The translations under genes were made by a program, and so were the position numbers. Of a DNA stretch of 64,000 nt, positions 1 to 8,257 are shown piece by piece. Each line of letters opens with the position of its first letter. Position 1 is the first letter of the stretch. The notes under the pieces are model-generated. The model did no database searches. It was not told the origin of the DNA and saw only the letters and a program-made list of their open reading frames with translations. The stretch is from NCBI RefSeq assembly GCF_036327775.1, contig NZ_CP109598.1:7111501-7175500 (forward strand). The letters run 5' to 3'. Source of the DNA: Streptomyces sp. NBC_01498 (GTDB taxonomy: Bacteria; Actinomycetota; Actinomycetes; Streptomycetales; Streptomycetaceae).

Positions 1-2
1 AG

Positions 3-692
3 AAGAAGCTGTGGTCACGGGCCATCCCGTTCGTGATCATCGACCCGGCCGGTGACCCGGAGCCCGACGTACCGTCCGTGGGCTCGGCCAACTGGGCCGG
101 CGGGCTCGCCGCCACCCGCCATCTGCTGGACCTCGGCCACCGCGCCATCGCCGTCGTCACCGGCCCCGAGGACATGCTGTGCTCCCTGGCCCGCCTCGAC
201 GGATTCCGCTCCGCCATGGCGATGGCCGGGGTCGAGGTCGACCCCCGTCTGGTGCGGTTCGGCGACTTCCACGTCCAGGCCGGGTACGACCACGCCATGG
301 AGCTGCTCGCCCTCCACGAGCGGCCGACCGCGATCTTCGCCGGGAGCGACCTCCAGGCGCTCGGCGTGCTGGAGGCGGCGCGGGTGCTCGGGGTCGCGGT
401 GCCTGAGGACCTGTCCGTGGTCGGGTACGACGACATCCCGCTCGCCCAGTGGTCGAGCCCCGCGCTGACCACGGTGAACCAGCCGCTGGTGGAGATGGCC
501 GAGGAGGCCGCCCGGATGCTGCTGCGGCTGCGGCGCGCGTACCAGGGAGGCGGGCCCCGTACGGACAGGGCCGACCGCGCCGGGAGGCCGGAGCCGGCGG
601 AGCGGGCCGACCAGGCCGACACCCGGATCGAGTTCGCCACCCGTCTGGTCGTCAGGAACAGCACCGCCGTGGTGAAGCCCGGCAGGGACTGA
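3..692 (+). CDS. LacI-family transcriptional regulator, 5' end missing
   Basis: The reading frame is open from the left edge, so the start and the DNA-binding helix-turn-helix lie outside the window; 229 residues remain. What is left is the sugar-binding (periplasmic-binding-protein-like) half of a LacI/GalR repressor. Visible hallmarks are the stretch SANWAGGLAATRHLLDLGHR, IFAGSDLQALGVLEAARVLG and the very typical VPEDLSVVGYDDIPLAQW followed by SPALTTVNQP. The C-terminal 45 residues are Arg/Ala/Asp-rich and look like a family-atypical tail. Its target cannot be read from this window; the LacI-type palindrome in front of the rhamnosidase gene (6511-6524) is one candidate but that is inference only. 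Confidence 0.93.
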   Translation, partial: KKLWSRAIPFVIIDPAGDPEPDVPSVGSANWAGGLAATRHLLDLGHRAIAVVTGPEDMLCSLARLDGFRSAMAMAGVEVDPRLVRFGDFHVQAGYDHAMELLALHERPTAIFAGSDLQALGVLEAARVLGVAVPEDLSVVGYDDIPLAQWSSPALTTVNQPLVEMAEEAARMLLRLRRAYQGGGPRTDRADRAGRPEPAERADQADTRIEFATRLVVRNSTAVVKPGRD

Positions 693-814
693 ACCGCGCG
701 GGGAGCGAAGCGGGCACGGGTGTGAATCCTCGACCGAGGACGTCCGCCCGTGAGAGAGCCGCGTGCCGGGGAAGGTGAAGGGCGACCCAGCACCATCGGG
801 AAGGGACGGACACC

Positions 815-2176
815 GTGGCACGATCGAGGATTCTGGTAGTGGGCGCAGGCTTCGCGGGGGTGGCGTGCGTGCGCCGCCTGGAGCGGAAACTGGGGCCCGA
901 CGAGGCGGAGATCTCGCTGGTCACCCCCTTCTCCTACCAGCTCTATCTGCCGCTGCTGCCCCAGGTGGCCTCCGGCGTGCTCACCCCGCAGTCGGTCGCG
1001 GTCTCACTGCGCCGCAGCAGGAAACACCGCACGCGGATCATCCCCGGCGGGGCCATCGGAGTGGATCCGCAGGCGAAGATCTGTGTGATCCGGAAGATCA
1101 CCGGCGAGATCGTCGACCAGCCCTACGACCAGATCGTGCTGGCCCCCGGAAGCATCACGCGCACCTTCGACATCCCCGGTCTCGTGGAGAACGCGCGTGG
1201 CATGAAGACCCTCGCCGAGGCCGCCTACGTACGCGACCACGTCATCGCGCAACTCGACCTCGCCGACGCCAGCCAGGACGAGAAGGAACGCGAGGCGCGC
1301 CTCCAGTTCGTGGTGGTCGGCGGCGGCTACGCGGGCACCGAGACGGCCGCCTGTCTCCAGCGGGTCACCAGCCACGCCGTACGGCGCTATCCGCGGCTGG
1401 ACCCCCGGCAGATCAAGTGGCATCTCGTCGACATCGCGCCCAAGCTCATGCCGGAACTCGGCGACAAGCTCGGGGCCACCGCCCTCGGCATCCTCCGCGA
1501 ACGCGGTATCGAGGTGTCGCTGGGGGTGTCGGTCGCCAAGGCCGGGCCCGAGGAGGTGACCCTCACCGACGGGCGGGTGCTGCCCTGCCGCACGCTCATC
1601 TGGACGGCGGGCGTGGTGGCGAGCCCGCTGGTGCGCACGCTCGGCGCCGAGACGGTGCACGGCCGGCTCGCGGTCTCGACCGAGCTGCGGGTCCCCGGAC
1701 TCGACGGTGTCTTCGCGCTCGGGGACGCGGGGGCGGTGCCGGATCTGGTGAAGGGCGGCGACGCGATCTGCCCGCCGACCGCCCAGCACGCCCTGCGCCA
1801 GGGACGTACGGCCGCCGACAACGTCATCGCCACGGTACGGAACCAGCCCCTGCGGCCGTACGAACACAAGGACCTGGGCCTCGTCGTGGACCTCGGCGGC
1901 CGGGACGCGGTCTCCAAGCCGATGGGGATCGAACTGCGCGGGCTGCCCGCCCAGGCCGTCGCACGCGGCTACCACTGGTCGGCGCTGCGGACCAATGTGG
2001 CCAAGGCGCGGGTGCTGACCAACTGGGTGCTGAACGCGGTGGCCGGGGACGACTTCGTCCGGACCGGGTTCCAGGCGCAGAAGCCCGCCTCGCTGCACGA
2101 CTTCGAGTTCACGGACGTCTATCTGACGCCGGAACAGGTGCGGGAGCACACCGCCTCGCTGACCGCGCGCGGGTGA
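815..2176 (+). CDS. Type II (non-proton-pumping) NADH dehydrogenase, FAD-dependent
   Basis: The 453-residue product is a two-dinucleotide-fold flavoprotein of the NDH-2 family, which passes electrons from NADH to quinone at the inner face of the membrane. The FAD-binding GAGFAG motif is at residues 10-15, the NADH-binding GGGYAGTE motif begins near residue 165, and the second FAD contact ALGDAG lies near residue 301. Length fits the family. The GTG start at 815 gives a normal N-terminus and has AGGGACGG upstream as a weak ribosome site. It stands alone, with no other respiratory gene beside it. A ferredoxin-reductase-like disulfide oxidoreductase is less likely because no redox-active CxxC is visible. 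Confidence 0.9.
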   Translation: MARSRILVVGAGFAGVACVRRLERKLGPDEAEISLVTPFSYQLYLPLLPQVASGVLTPQSVAVSLRRSRKHRTRIIPGGAIGVDPQAKICVIRKITGEIVDQPYDQIVLAPGSITRTFDIPGLVENARGMKTLAEAAYVRDHVIAQLDLADASQDEKEREARLQFVVVGGGYAGTETAACLQRVTSHAVRRYPRLDPRQIKWHLVDIAPKLMPELGDKLGATALGILRERGIEVSLGVSVAKAGPEEVTLTDGRVLPCRTLIWTAGVVASPLVRTLGAETVHGRLAVSTELRVPGLDGVFALGDAGAVPDLVKGGDAICPPTAQHALRQGRTAADNVIATVRNQPLRPYEHKDLGLVVDLGGRDAVSKPMGIELRGLPAQAVARGYHWSALRTNVAKARVLTNWVLNAVAGDDFVRTGFQAQKPASLHDFEFTDVYLTPEQVREHTASLTARG

Positions 2177-2237
2177 CCGACCAGATTCGGCCCATCGGAT
2201 AGTCCGACCAATCCGTCGTGCCGCCGGCTCCGAAGAC

Positions 2238-2273
2238 CTGTCCGAACGGGTGAATCGAACAACTTTCGGACAG
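2238..2273. repeat. 9-bp inverted repeat ahead of the one-helix protein gene
   Basis: CTGTCCGAA at 2238-2246 pairs with TTCGGACAG at 2265-2273 across an 18-base, unusually AT-rich loop. It ends at the AGGAGACC that would serve the GTG start at 2297, so it may be an operator or a hairpin near the ribosome site. No factor can be named. Confidence 0.4.
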
Positions 2274-2296
2274 GAGACCAGGGGGATGCGGAGTCA

Positions 2297-3037
2297 GTGA
2301 ACGCACACGGAGACAGCGCACGCGAAACGAGACCCGACAGCGCGGCCGGCCTCACGACGGAGGCGGCGCCCGGGTACGGGCCGGGGCCGGGCGGCGGGGA
2401 GAGCCGCTCGGTGTTCGTCGACAGCACCGGACGCCGGAGCCGGACGTTCCGGCGGTTCGGCTGGGCGGTCACCGTCGTCTGCGCCTGTTACGCGACGACC
2501 GTGGCCGCCTCGCTGGTCGGAGGCGACTCCAGCGCGCCGTTCCTGCGGATACCGGGGCTGGCGGACCGGGTGGCAGAGGCCGTCGAGGTCGAGGGAGACG
2601 AGGCCGAGCCCGCGCAGCCCAGCTGGGAGCCGACCATTCCCAACGGGACCCTGCCCTCGGACTGGGGCTGGGTGGAGGGCGTCGTCCCGCCGTCGGCGAC
2701 GGCGGATCCCGCCGAAGCGGCCGGCCGGGACGGGGGCGACGGGGGCATCGACGTCGTCGACGCCGTCGCGCCGGGCAAGACCCCGGCGGGCGGGGCGGGT
2801 ACGCCCGCCGGCGGGCAGCAGACGGAGCCGGACACCGGCACGGACACCGCTCCCACCCGGCCGGCTCCGGGCGCGACCCCGCCCGCGGACGGCTCGGCGG
2901 GCGGCGAGGCCGGAACACCGCCCGAGCAGCCGGGGGAGGAGACCGCCCCACCGGCCGACGAGCCGACGGGCAACGGCAATCCGGTCGACGGCCTCCTCGG
3001 CGGTCTCCTCGGACTGCCGCCGCTGCTCGGGGGCTGA
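2297..3037 (+). CDS. Unknown protein with one membrane segment and a long Pro/Gly-rich tail
   Basis: I do not recognise a family. The 246 residues have a hydrophilic, charged N-terminus, one hydrophobic helix at about residues 54-76 (FGWAVTVVCACYATTVAASL), then a short acidic segment (VEVEGDEAEPAQPSWEP) and a low-complexity tail rich in Gly, Pro, Thr and Asp that ends LLGGLLGLPPLLGG. This layout suggests a type II membrane protein with a disordered outer domain. GTG at 2297 is used because it follows AGGAGACCAGGGGG. A strong hairpin closes the gene downstream. The coding potential is supported by consistent third-position GC, but the function is open. Confidence 0.7.
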   Translation: MNAHGDSARETRPDSAAGLTTEAAPGYGPGPGGGESRSVFVDSTGRRSRTFRRFGWAVTVVCACYATTVAASLVGGDSSAPFLRIPGLADRVAEAVEVEGDEAEPAQPSWEPTIPNGTLPSDWGWVEGVVPPSATADPAEAAGRDGGDGGIDVVDAVAPGKTPAGGAGTPAGGQQTEPDTGTDTAPTRPAPGATPPADGSAGGEAGTPPEQPGEETAPPADEPTGNGNPVDGLLGGLLGLPPLLGG

Positions 3038-3112
3038 CCCGTCCCGTCGGCGAGGCACGCACGGGACCACCGGGCAGGCGCACCGCGGCGGCGGGCGTAC
3101 GCGCACCGGGCC

Positions 3113-3145
3113 GGCCGGGTACGGGAGCACCTCCCGTACCCGGCC
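3113..3145 (+). terminator. Hairpin terminator after the one-helix protein gene
   Basis: A 15-bp perfect stem (arms 3113-3127 and 3131-3145) with the loop CAC. No T-run follows, which is common for Streptomyces terminators. Confidence 0.65.
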
Positions 3146-3225
3146 CGCTTCCGCCCGGTCGCCTCGGCCCGGCGGCTTCAGCTGAGGCGGCTTCCGTCCC
3201 GACCGGCTGGTGAATCAAGGCAGTT

Positions 3226-3245
3226 GGTGAACCGCCCGGTTCACC
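3226..3245 (-). terminator. Inverted repeat just past the rhamnosidase stop codon
   Basis: GGTGAACCG, two bases, CGGTTCACC form a perfect 9-bp stem 22 bases beyond the stop of the minus-strand rhamnosidase gene. It is a plausible terminator; related GGTGAA words recur around it. Confidence 0.45.
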
Positions 3246-3267
3246 GGCCGGCCAGGTGCTGTACCGG

Positions 3268-6200
3268 TCAGCTCGTGAACCGGTGGCGCCCCGACCCCAC
3301 CGCGTACACCGCGCAGCCGTCCTCCCTCCGCAGGAACGCCGCCCCGGTGTGCCTGACATCGCCCGTCCTCCGCGCGGGCACCCACACCTCGGCCGTGGTG
3401 TTGGGCGGCACCTCGCACTCCAGGTCGAACCCGCCCGGCCCCGACTCCCAGCGTGTGGTCACCGGCCCGTACAGCGAGGCGTACCGGCCCCCGGCCCGCT
3501 TCACCTCGCCACCGGGCCGGGGCCTGATGACGATCTCCTTGAACCCGGCCCGGCCCGGCGCGATGCCCGCGATGTTGGCGTACATCCACTCGCCTACCGA
3601 CCCGTAGGCGTAGTGGTTGAAGGAGTTCATCCCGGCGTCCTGGAAACCGCCGTCCGGCCGGATCGAGTCCCAGCGCTCCCACATCGTGGTCGCCCCGCTC
3701 TCGATCTGGTACCCCCAGCCGGGGAAGGTGCGCCGGTGCAGCAGCCGGTACGCGACATCCGTGCGGCCGGCGGCGGTGAGCACCGGCAGCAGCCGGGGCG
3801 TGCCGAGGAAGCCCGTCGACAGGTGCCAGTCCTTCGACTCGATCAGCGCCACCAGCCGGTCGGCGGCCCGCCCCCGGACGTCCTCGGGCAGCAGATCCAT
3901 GGACAGCGCCAGCACGTAGGCCGTCTGCGTGTCGCCCTTCACCCGCCCGTCCGCGCCCACGTACGCCGCCCGGAAGGCGTCGCGGACCCGGCCGAACAGG
4001 GTGTCGTACGGCCCCGGGTCCCTGCCCAGCACCCGCGCCGCCCGCGCGGTGAGATCGGCGGCGTGCGCGAAGTACGCGGTGCCGATCACGTCCTTCGGTG
4101 TCTCGTCCTCGATGTTGAGCCAGTCGCCGAACCCGTCCGCCGGCCGCAGGAGGCCGTCGCTGTGCGCCGTCAGGTACTCCAGCCACCTGACCGCCGAGTC
4201 CCACGACACGTCGAGGATCCGCTCGTCCCCGTACGCCTGGTACAGCGCCCAGGGCACCGTGACCCCGGCGTCGCCCCAGCCCGCCGCGCCGCCGCCGACA
4301 TTGCCGATGTCGGGGGCGACATGGGTGAACGCGCCCTCGTCGGTCTGCGCGTCCCGCAGGTCCTGGAGCCACTTGGTGAGGAAGCGCGCCGACTCCATGA
4401 CGTACGCGGCCGTGGGGGCGAACACGTTGATGTCACCGGTCCAGCCGAGGCGTTCGTCCCGGGCTGGCGTGTCGGTCGGGACGGAGAGGAAGTTGCCGCG
4501 CTGGCCCCAGGTGATGTTCCGGTGCAGCTGGTTGAGCATCGGCACGTCGGAGTCGAACTCGAAGGTGAACGGCGCCGAGGTGTGCGTCACCCGGCCGGTG
4601 ACCGCGCTCGCCGGGGGCGTGCCGGGGAAGCCGGTGACCTCGACGTAGCGGAAACCGTGGAACGTGAAGCGCGGCTCGTACGTCTCCTCGCCCCCGCCCC
4701 TGAGCGTGTACGTGTCGGTGGCGCGCGCCGTGCGGAGGTTGGCCGTGTAGAGGGTGCCGTCCGGGTTCAGCACCTCGGCGTGCCGCAGCCGAACCGTCGT
4801 CCCGGCCGCGCCCGACACCCGCAGCCGCACCGAACCGACCATGTTCTGGCCGAGGTCGAAGACGAAGACCCCCGGCGCGACGCGCGTGACCGTCCGGGCC
4901 GGAATCTCCTTCATGACCCGCACCGGGCCGTCCACCTGCGCGACGACCTCCGTCGCGACACCGTCGACCCGCTCGGCGGGCAGCCACCGCGTGTCGTCGA
5001 AGCCCGGTGAGGTCCAGCCCGCCGTCTCCCGCCGCGCGTCGTACACCTCGCCCGCCTGCATGTCGGCCGACACGACGGGCCCGGCCGCGGCCCGCCAGCC
5101 GTCGCCCGACAGCACCCGCTCCCGCGTCCCGTCCTGGTACGTGACCTCCAACTGGGCCAGCAGCGCGGGCCGTTCGCCGTAGTGGTGCGGCCCGAACATG
5201 CCCAGGTTGCCGCCGTACCAGCCGAGCGCCAGATGCGCGCCCAGCGCGTTGGCACCCCGCCGGACCAGGGCCGTGACCTCGTACGTCTGGTACTGCACGC
5301 GCGTGCGGTAGTCGGTCCAGCCGGGGGCGAACAGATCCTTGCCGACCCGCTGCCCGTTCAGGTGCGCCTCGTAGTGGCCGAGGGCCGTCGCGTACAGCCG
5401 GGCGCGTGCGATCGGCTTGTCCGTGAGACGGAAGCCGTGCCGCAGCTGCGTCGCGGGGAAGTGGGCGGGCGCCACCGCGCCCCACGGCCCGGAACCCCAG
5501 GCCGGTCCCTCCCCGGCGGCGGACCAGGCGCTGTCGTCGTAGCCCGGCTCCCGCCAGGCGCCGGACGGTTCCTGGCGCGTGCTGCGCCAGGTGTCGTCGG
5601 TGGGGACGGTGGTGACGCCGTCGGCCGAGGTCAGCTCCAGGACGGCGATGAACCCGGCGGGGCTCGCGGTGGCGTTGACCGCGCTCGCCGACACGACGTT
5701 GGCGCCCGCGCGCAGCCGGGCCGTGACGTCGGCGACGGCGGGCCGGCGCCAGTTCTCGGCGGGCCCGTCGGGCTCGGTCCGGCCCACCTCGGTCCCGTTG
5801 ACGTACACGGTGTACGCGTCGTCGGCGCCGACCACCAGCCGGGCGCCCGTGACACCCGCCGGGATGTCGACGGCGCGGCGGAACCAGCGCGTCCCGGCCG
5901 GCAGGTCGGCGGCCGGATCGCCCTCGGGGAACCAGATCCAGGACGCGCCGCGCAGGCTCGGGGCGCCGCCCAGCGCGGCCGGCGCCGCGATCCACCGCGC
6001 GGACCAGGCCGCCGTGCTCATCAGCCCCGTCTCCCACCACGCGTCGCCGCTCCAGCCGGAGACCTCGCCGGCCGCGTTCCAGACCCGCACCGACCAGTGG
6101 TAGCGCGTCAGCGGTGCGAGCGCGGGCCCCGCGTACGGCACGAGCACCGAGTGGTCCGACTCGACCCGGCCGCTGTCCCACACGTCGGGCGCGCCGAGCC

Positions 6201-6489
6201 GGTCGGGGGCGGACGCGACCCGGATCTGGTACGCGCTCTGCGTCTGGCCGGGTGTGTCGGACACCAGGGGCCAGGTCAGCCGGGGTTCCGTGGTGTCGAG
6301 GCCCAGCGGATCACGTACGTACTCGACGGTCGGCGTGCCGACCCGGAGCGCTCCGGCCCGGCCCGGTCCCGGTGCGGCGCCCGCCGGGGCGGGTTCGGCG
6401 GCCCGCGCGGACGGTGTGGTGGCCGTGGCGAGGGTGGTGCCCAGTGCGGCTGCGGTCGTGGTGGTGAGCATGCGGCGTCTACTGATCAC
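3268..6489 (-). CDS. Secreted alpha-L-rhamnosidase, GH78
   Basis: The 1073-residue enzyme should release terminal alpha-L-rhamnose from plant glycosides or polysaccharides outside the cell. It begins with a Tat signal (SRRRMLTTTTAAALG, cleavage near ARAA). The N-terminal half is made of beta domains of the GH78 family; the catalytic (alpha/alpha)6 barrel follows. The catalytic block DERLGWTGDINVF near residues 676-690 supplies the acidic residues conserved in the family, and the partner glutamate is in GSVGEWMYANIAG near residue 966. The start is the GTG at 6489; ATG at 6471 would cut off the twin arginines. A LacI-type palindrome lies 22 bases upstream, implying sugar-induced expression. Confidence 0.95.
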   Translation of the reverse strand: MISRRRMLTTTTAAALGTTLATATTPSARAAEPAPAGAAPGPGRAGALRVGTPTVEYVRDPLGLDTTEPRLTWPLVSDTPGQTQSAYQIRVASAPDRLGAPDVWDSGRVESDHSVLVPYAGPALAPLTRYHWSVRVWNAAGEVSGWSGDAWWETGLMSTAAWSARWIAAPAALGGAPSLRGASWIWFPEGDPAADLPAGTRWFRRAVDIPAGVTGARLVVGADDAYTVYVNGTEVGRTEPDGPAENWRRPAVADVTARLRAGANVVSASAVNATASPAGFIAVLELTSADGVTTVPTDDTWRSTRQEPSGAWREPGYDDSAWSAAGEGPAWGSGPWGAVAPAHFPATQLRHGFRLTDKPIARARLYATALGHYEAHLNGQRVGKDLFAPGWTDYRTRVQYQTYEVTALVRRGANALGAHLALGWYGGNLGMFGPHHYGERPALLAQLEVTYQDGTRERVLSGDGWRAAAGPVVSADMQAGEVYDARRETAGWTSPGFDDTRWLPAERVDGVATEVVAQVDGPVRVMKEIPARTVTRVAPGVFVFDLGQNMVGSVRLRVSGAAGTTVRLRHAEVLNPDGTLYTANLRTARATDTYTLRGGGEETYEPRFTFHGFRYVEVTGFPGTPPASAVTGRVTHTSAPFTFEFDSDVPMLNQLHRNITWGQRGNFLSVPTDTPARDERLGWTGDINVFAPTAAYVMESARFLTKWLQDLRDAQTDEGAFTHVAPDIGNVGGGAAGWGDAGVTVPWALYQAYGDERILDVSWDSAVRWLEYLTAHSDGLLRPADGFGDWLNIEDETPKDVIGTAYFAHAADLTARAARVLGRDPGPYDTLFGRVRDAFRAAYVGADGRVKGDTQTAYVLALSMDLLPEDVRGRAADRLVALIESKDWHLSTGFLGTPRLLPVLTAAGRTDVAYRLLHRRTFPGWGYQIESGATTMWERWDSIRPDGGFQDAGMNSFNHYAYGSVGEWMYANIAGIAPGRAGFKEIVIRPRPGGEVKRAGGRYASLYGPVTTRWESGPGGFDLECEVPPNTTAEVWVPARRTGDVRHTGAAFLRREDGCAVYAVGSGRHRFTS

Positions 6490-6510
6490 GTCAACCCCAG
6501 TACCTTGGAA

Positions 6511-6524
6511 ATGAATCGATTCAT
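6511..6524. promoter_or_regulatory. LacI-type operator of the rhamnosidase gene
   Basis: ATGAATCGATTCAT is a perfect 14-bp palindrome with the central CG typical of LacI-family operators. It lies 22-35 bases upstream of the rhamnosidase start, where repressor binding would block initiation. Confidence 0.75.
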
Positions 6525-6949
6525 CGCGGGAACGTAGGGGCGCTCTCCCGACACGTCAAGGCATCGCGGACCGATTGCTCTGCCAAGCAGGTGATTCGCG
6601 GGCGAGGAGGCGATCGGACTGAACCCTTTCAGTCCCCACCGATCGCGGCGCCGGCCGAATCCGCCCCGGAGGCCCCCGGCGGCCGTCCCCGGCGGGGCCA
6701 CCCCGCCGGGGAGTACCGGGAGCCAGTTTGTCGCCGATCTGTATGTACGGTCCTCTTCTCTGTCAGGATCACTCCGGGTACTCCGGGCGAGGTGACGGGG
6801 CCGACCGTGCCGCACAGGCGCCTTCGCGGTCGCCCCGGTGCGATCCAGGAAAATGTTGTCATGGGGTAACTGATCGCTTTAGTCTCAACCCGGACGCACC
6901 CGGAGGTCCCACGGGCCGCCGCGCCCGTGGCGAGAGGAGAACAACTGCC
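6525..6949. other. Divergent intergenic region between rhamnosidase and phosphatase operon
   Basis: No coding sequence is convincing here. It must hold the promoters of the rhamnosidase (leftward) and of the phosphatase-kinase operon (rightward). A perfect 12-bp stem with loop CCA lies at 6686-6712 and may insulate the two transcripts. Close to the operon, a less GC-rich patch at 6851-6890 (TGTTGTCATGGGGTAACTGA) is the likeliest promoter. Confidence 0.5.
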
Positions 6950-8257
6950 ATGGGCACCCGCCCTCACACCGTGGTCGAATCCGGCTCCGGCAGACCGGGG
7001 ACCTCCTCGTTCCCCGGCGCGGGAGCACGGGGCCGCGTCCCGGCGAGCAGGGACGCGTCACAGGGTGACGACGCCGCGGACGCCCTGTGGAACGGGCGCC
7101 CGCCCACGGTGCTCCTCATCGAGGACGACCCGGGCGACGCCCTGCTCGTCGAGGAACTGGTCGCCGACAGCGACGTCCCGCTGCGGCTCAGCCTGGCCGG
7201 GACACTCGCCGAGGCGATCACCGCGCTGGAGACCCAGACCCCCCAGTGCATCCTCCTCGACCTCCATCTGCCGGACGCCCAGGGCCTGGAGGCCCTGGAA
7301 CGGGTCCTCGTGCACGCCGAGGGATCGGCCGTGGTCGTCCTGACCGGGCTCGCCGAGGAACAGGCCGGCCTCGCCGCCGTCGCCGCCGGCGCCCAGGACT
7401 ATCTGATCAAGGGACGGGTCGAACCCGACCTGTTCACCCGCGCGATCCGCTACGCGATCCAGCGCAAGCACACCGAACTCGCCGCCTCCGCCCTCCAGAC
7501 GAGCCTGCTCCGCGCCCAGGAGAACGCCCGCCTGGAACGCGGCCTGCTGCCCGTCCCGCTGCTCCTCGACACCTCGGTCGCCATCTGCGCCCGCTACCAG
7601 CCCGGCCGCTCCCAGGCCCTGCTCGGCGGGGACTTCTACGACGTCGTGCAGACCCCCGACGGGATGACCCACGCGGTGGTGGGCGACGTCTCCGGGCACG
7701 GGCCCGACGAGGCGGCGCTCGGGGTGTGCCTGCGGGTGGCGTGGCGCTCCTTCGTCCTGGCGGGCGCGCGCGGGCAGCAGCTCCTCGGTCTGCTCGAACG
7801 GATACTGGTCGCCGAGCGGGCCGGGCCCGAGATCTTCGCGACGGTGACCTGTCTGACCCGGCTGCCCGCCGAGGACCACATGTCGGTGCAGCGCGCGGGT
7901 CATCCCGGAGCGCTGATCCGCTCGCCCGGCGGTGGTGTACACCTGGAGGAGGTGCCGGGCGGGCCGGCGCTGGGCCTGCTGCCCGGTCACGCGGCCTGGC
8001 CGGTGACCGCGGTCCCGATCCACCGGCACGGCGCGGTCATGCTGTTCACCGACGGGCTCATCGAGGGCCGGATCGGCTCGGGTTCCGAACGGCTGGGGGA
8101 GGACGGGCTGCTGGATCTCGCCCGGCGCCACGCCCACCAGCCGGCCGACATGTTCGTCGACACGCTGATCCGGTCCGCGCAGACCCTTGCGGCGAGCGGC
8201 GGTGGCCTGGCCGACGACGTCGCCGTGCTTCACCTCGAATGGAACGGTGCCACCTGA
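6950..8257 (+). CDS. Receiver-domain PP2C (SpoIIE/RsbU-type) phosphatase
   Basis: A 435-residue response regulator whose output is a serine phosphatase that should dephosphorylate an anti-anti-sigma protein. After a disordered 50-residue N-terminus comes a receiver domain with the acidic pair at residues 59-60, phospho-acceptor D104 in ILLDLHLP, and a lysine near 153 in DYLIKGR. A short coiled linker (ALQTSLLRAQENARLERGLLP) leads to the phosphatase domain with intact metal-site motifs GGDFYDV, VVGDVSGHG, LFTDGLIEGR and ADDVAVLHL. The ATG at 6950 follows GAGAGGAGA. The stop overlaps the next start by one base, so it is the first gene of a three-gene two-component operon. Confidence 0.93.
   Translation: MGTRPHTVVESGSGRPGTSSFPGAGARGRVPASRDASQGDDAADALWNGRPPTVLLIEDDPGDALLVEELVADSDVPLRLSLAGTLAEAITALETQTPQCILLDLHLPDAQGLEALERVLVHAEGSAVVVLTGLAEEQAGLAAVAAGAQDYLIKGRVEPDLFTRAIRYAIQRKHTELAASALQTSLLRAQENARLERGLLPVPLLLDTSVAICARYQPGRSQALLGGDFYDVVQTPDGMTHAVVGDVSGHGPDEAALGVCLRVAWRSFVLAGARGQQLLGLLERILVAERAGPEIFATVTCLTRLPAEDHMSVQRAGHPGALIRSPGGGVHLEEVPGGPALGLLPGHAAWPVTAVPIHRHGAVMLFTDGLIEGRIGSGSERLGEDGLLDLARRHAHQPADMFVDTLIRSAQTLAASGGGLADDVAVLHLEWNGAT

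Noticed and set aside
2294..3130. Long minus-strand frames opposite the one-helix protein gene
   Set aside because: They are Arg/Pro/Gly-rich mirror readings of the low-complexity tail, without domains or ribosome sites.
3256..5010. 584-codon plus-strand frame across the rhamnosidase gene
   Set aside because: It is antisense to a clear GH78 enzyme, has no family features, and is the usual high-GC shadow.
6841..6880. SigB-type promoter before the receiver-phosphatase gene
   Set aside because: GGGTAA at 6864-6869 resembles the -10, but no GNNT-type -35 lies 14-16 bases upstream.
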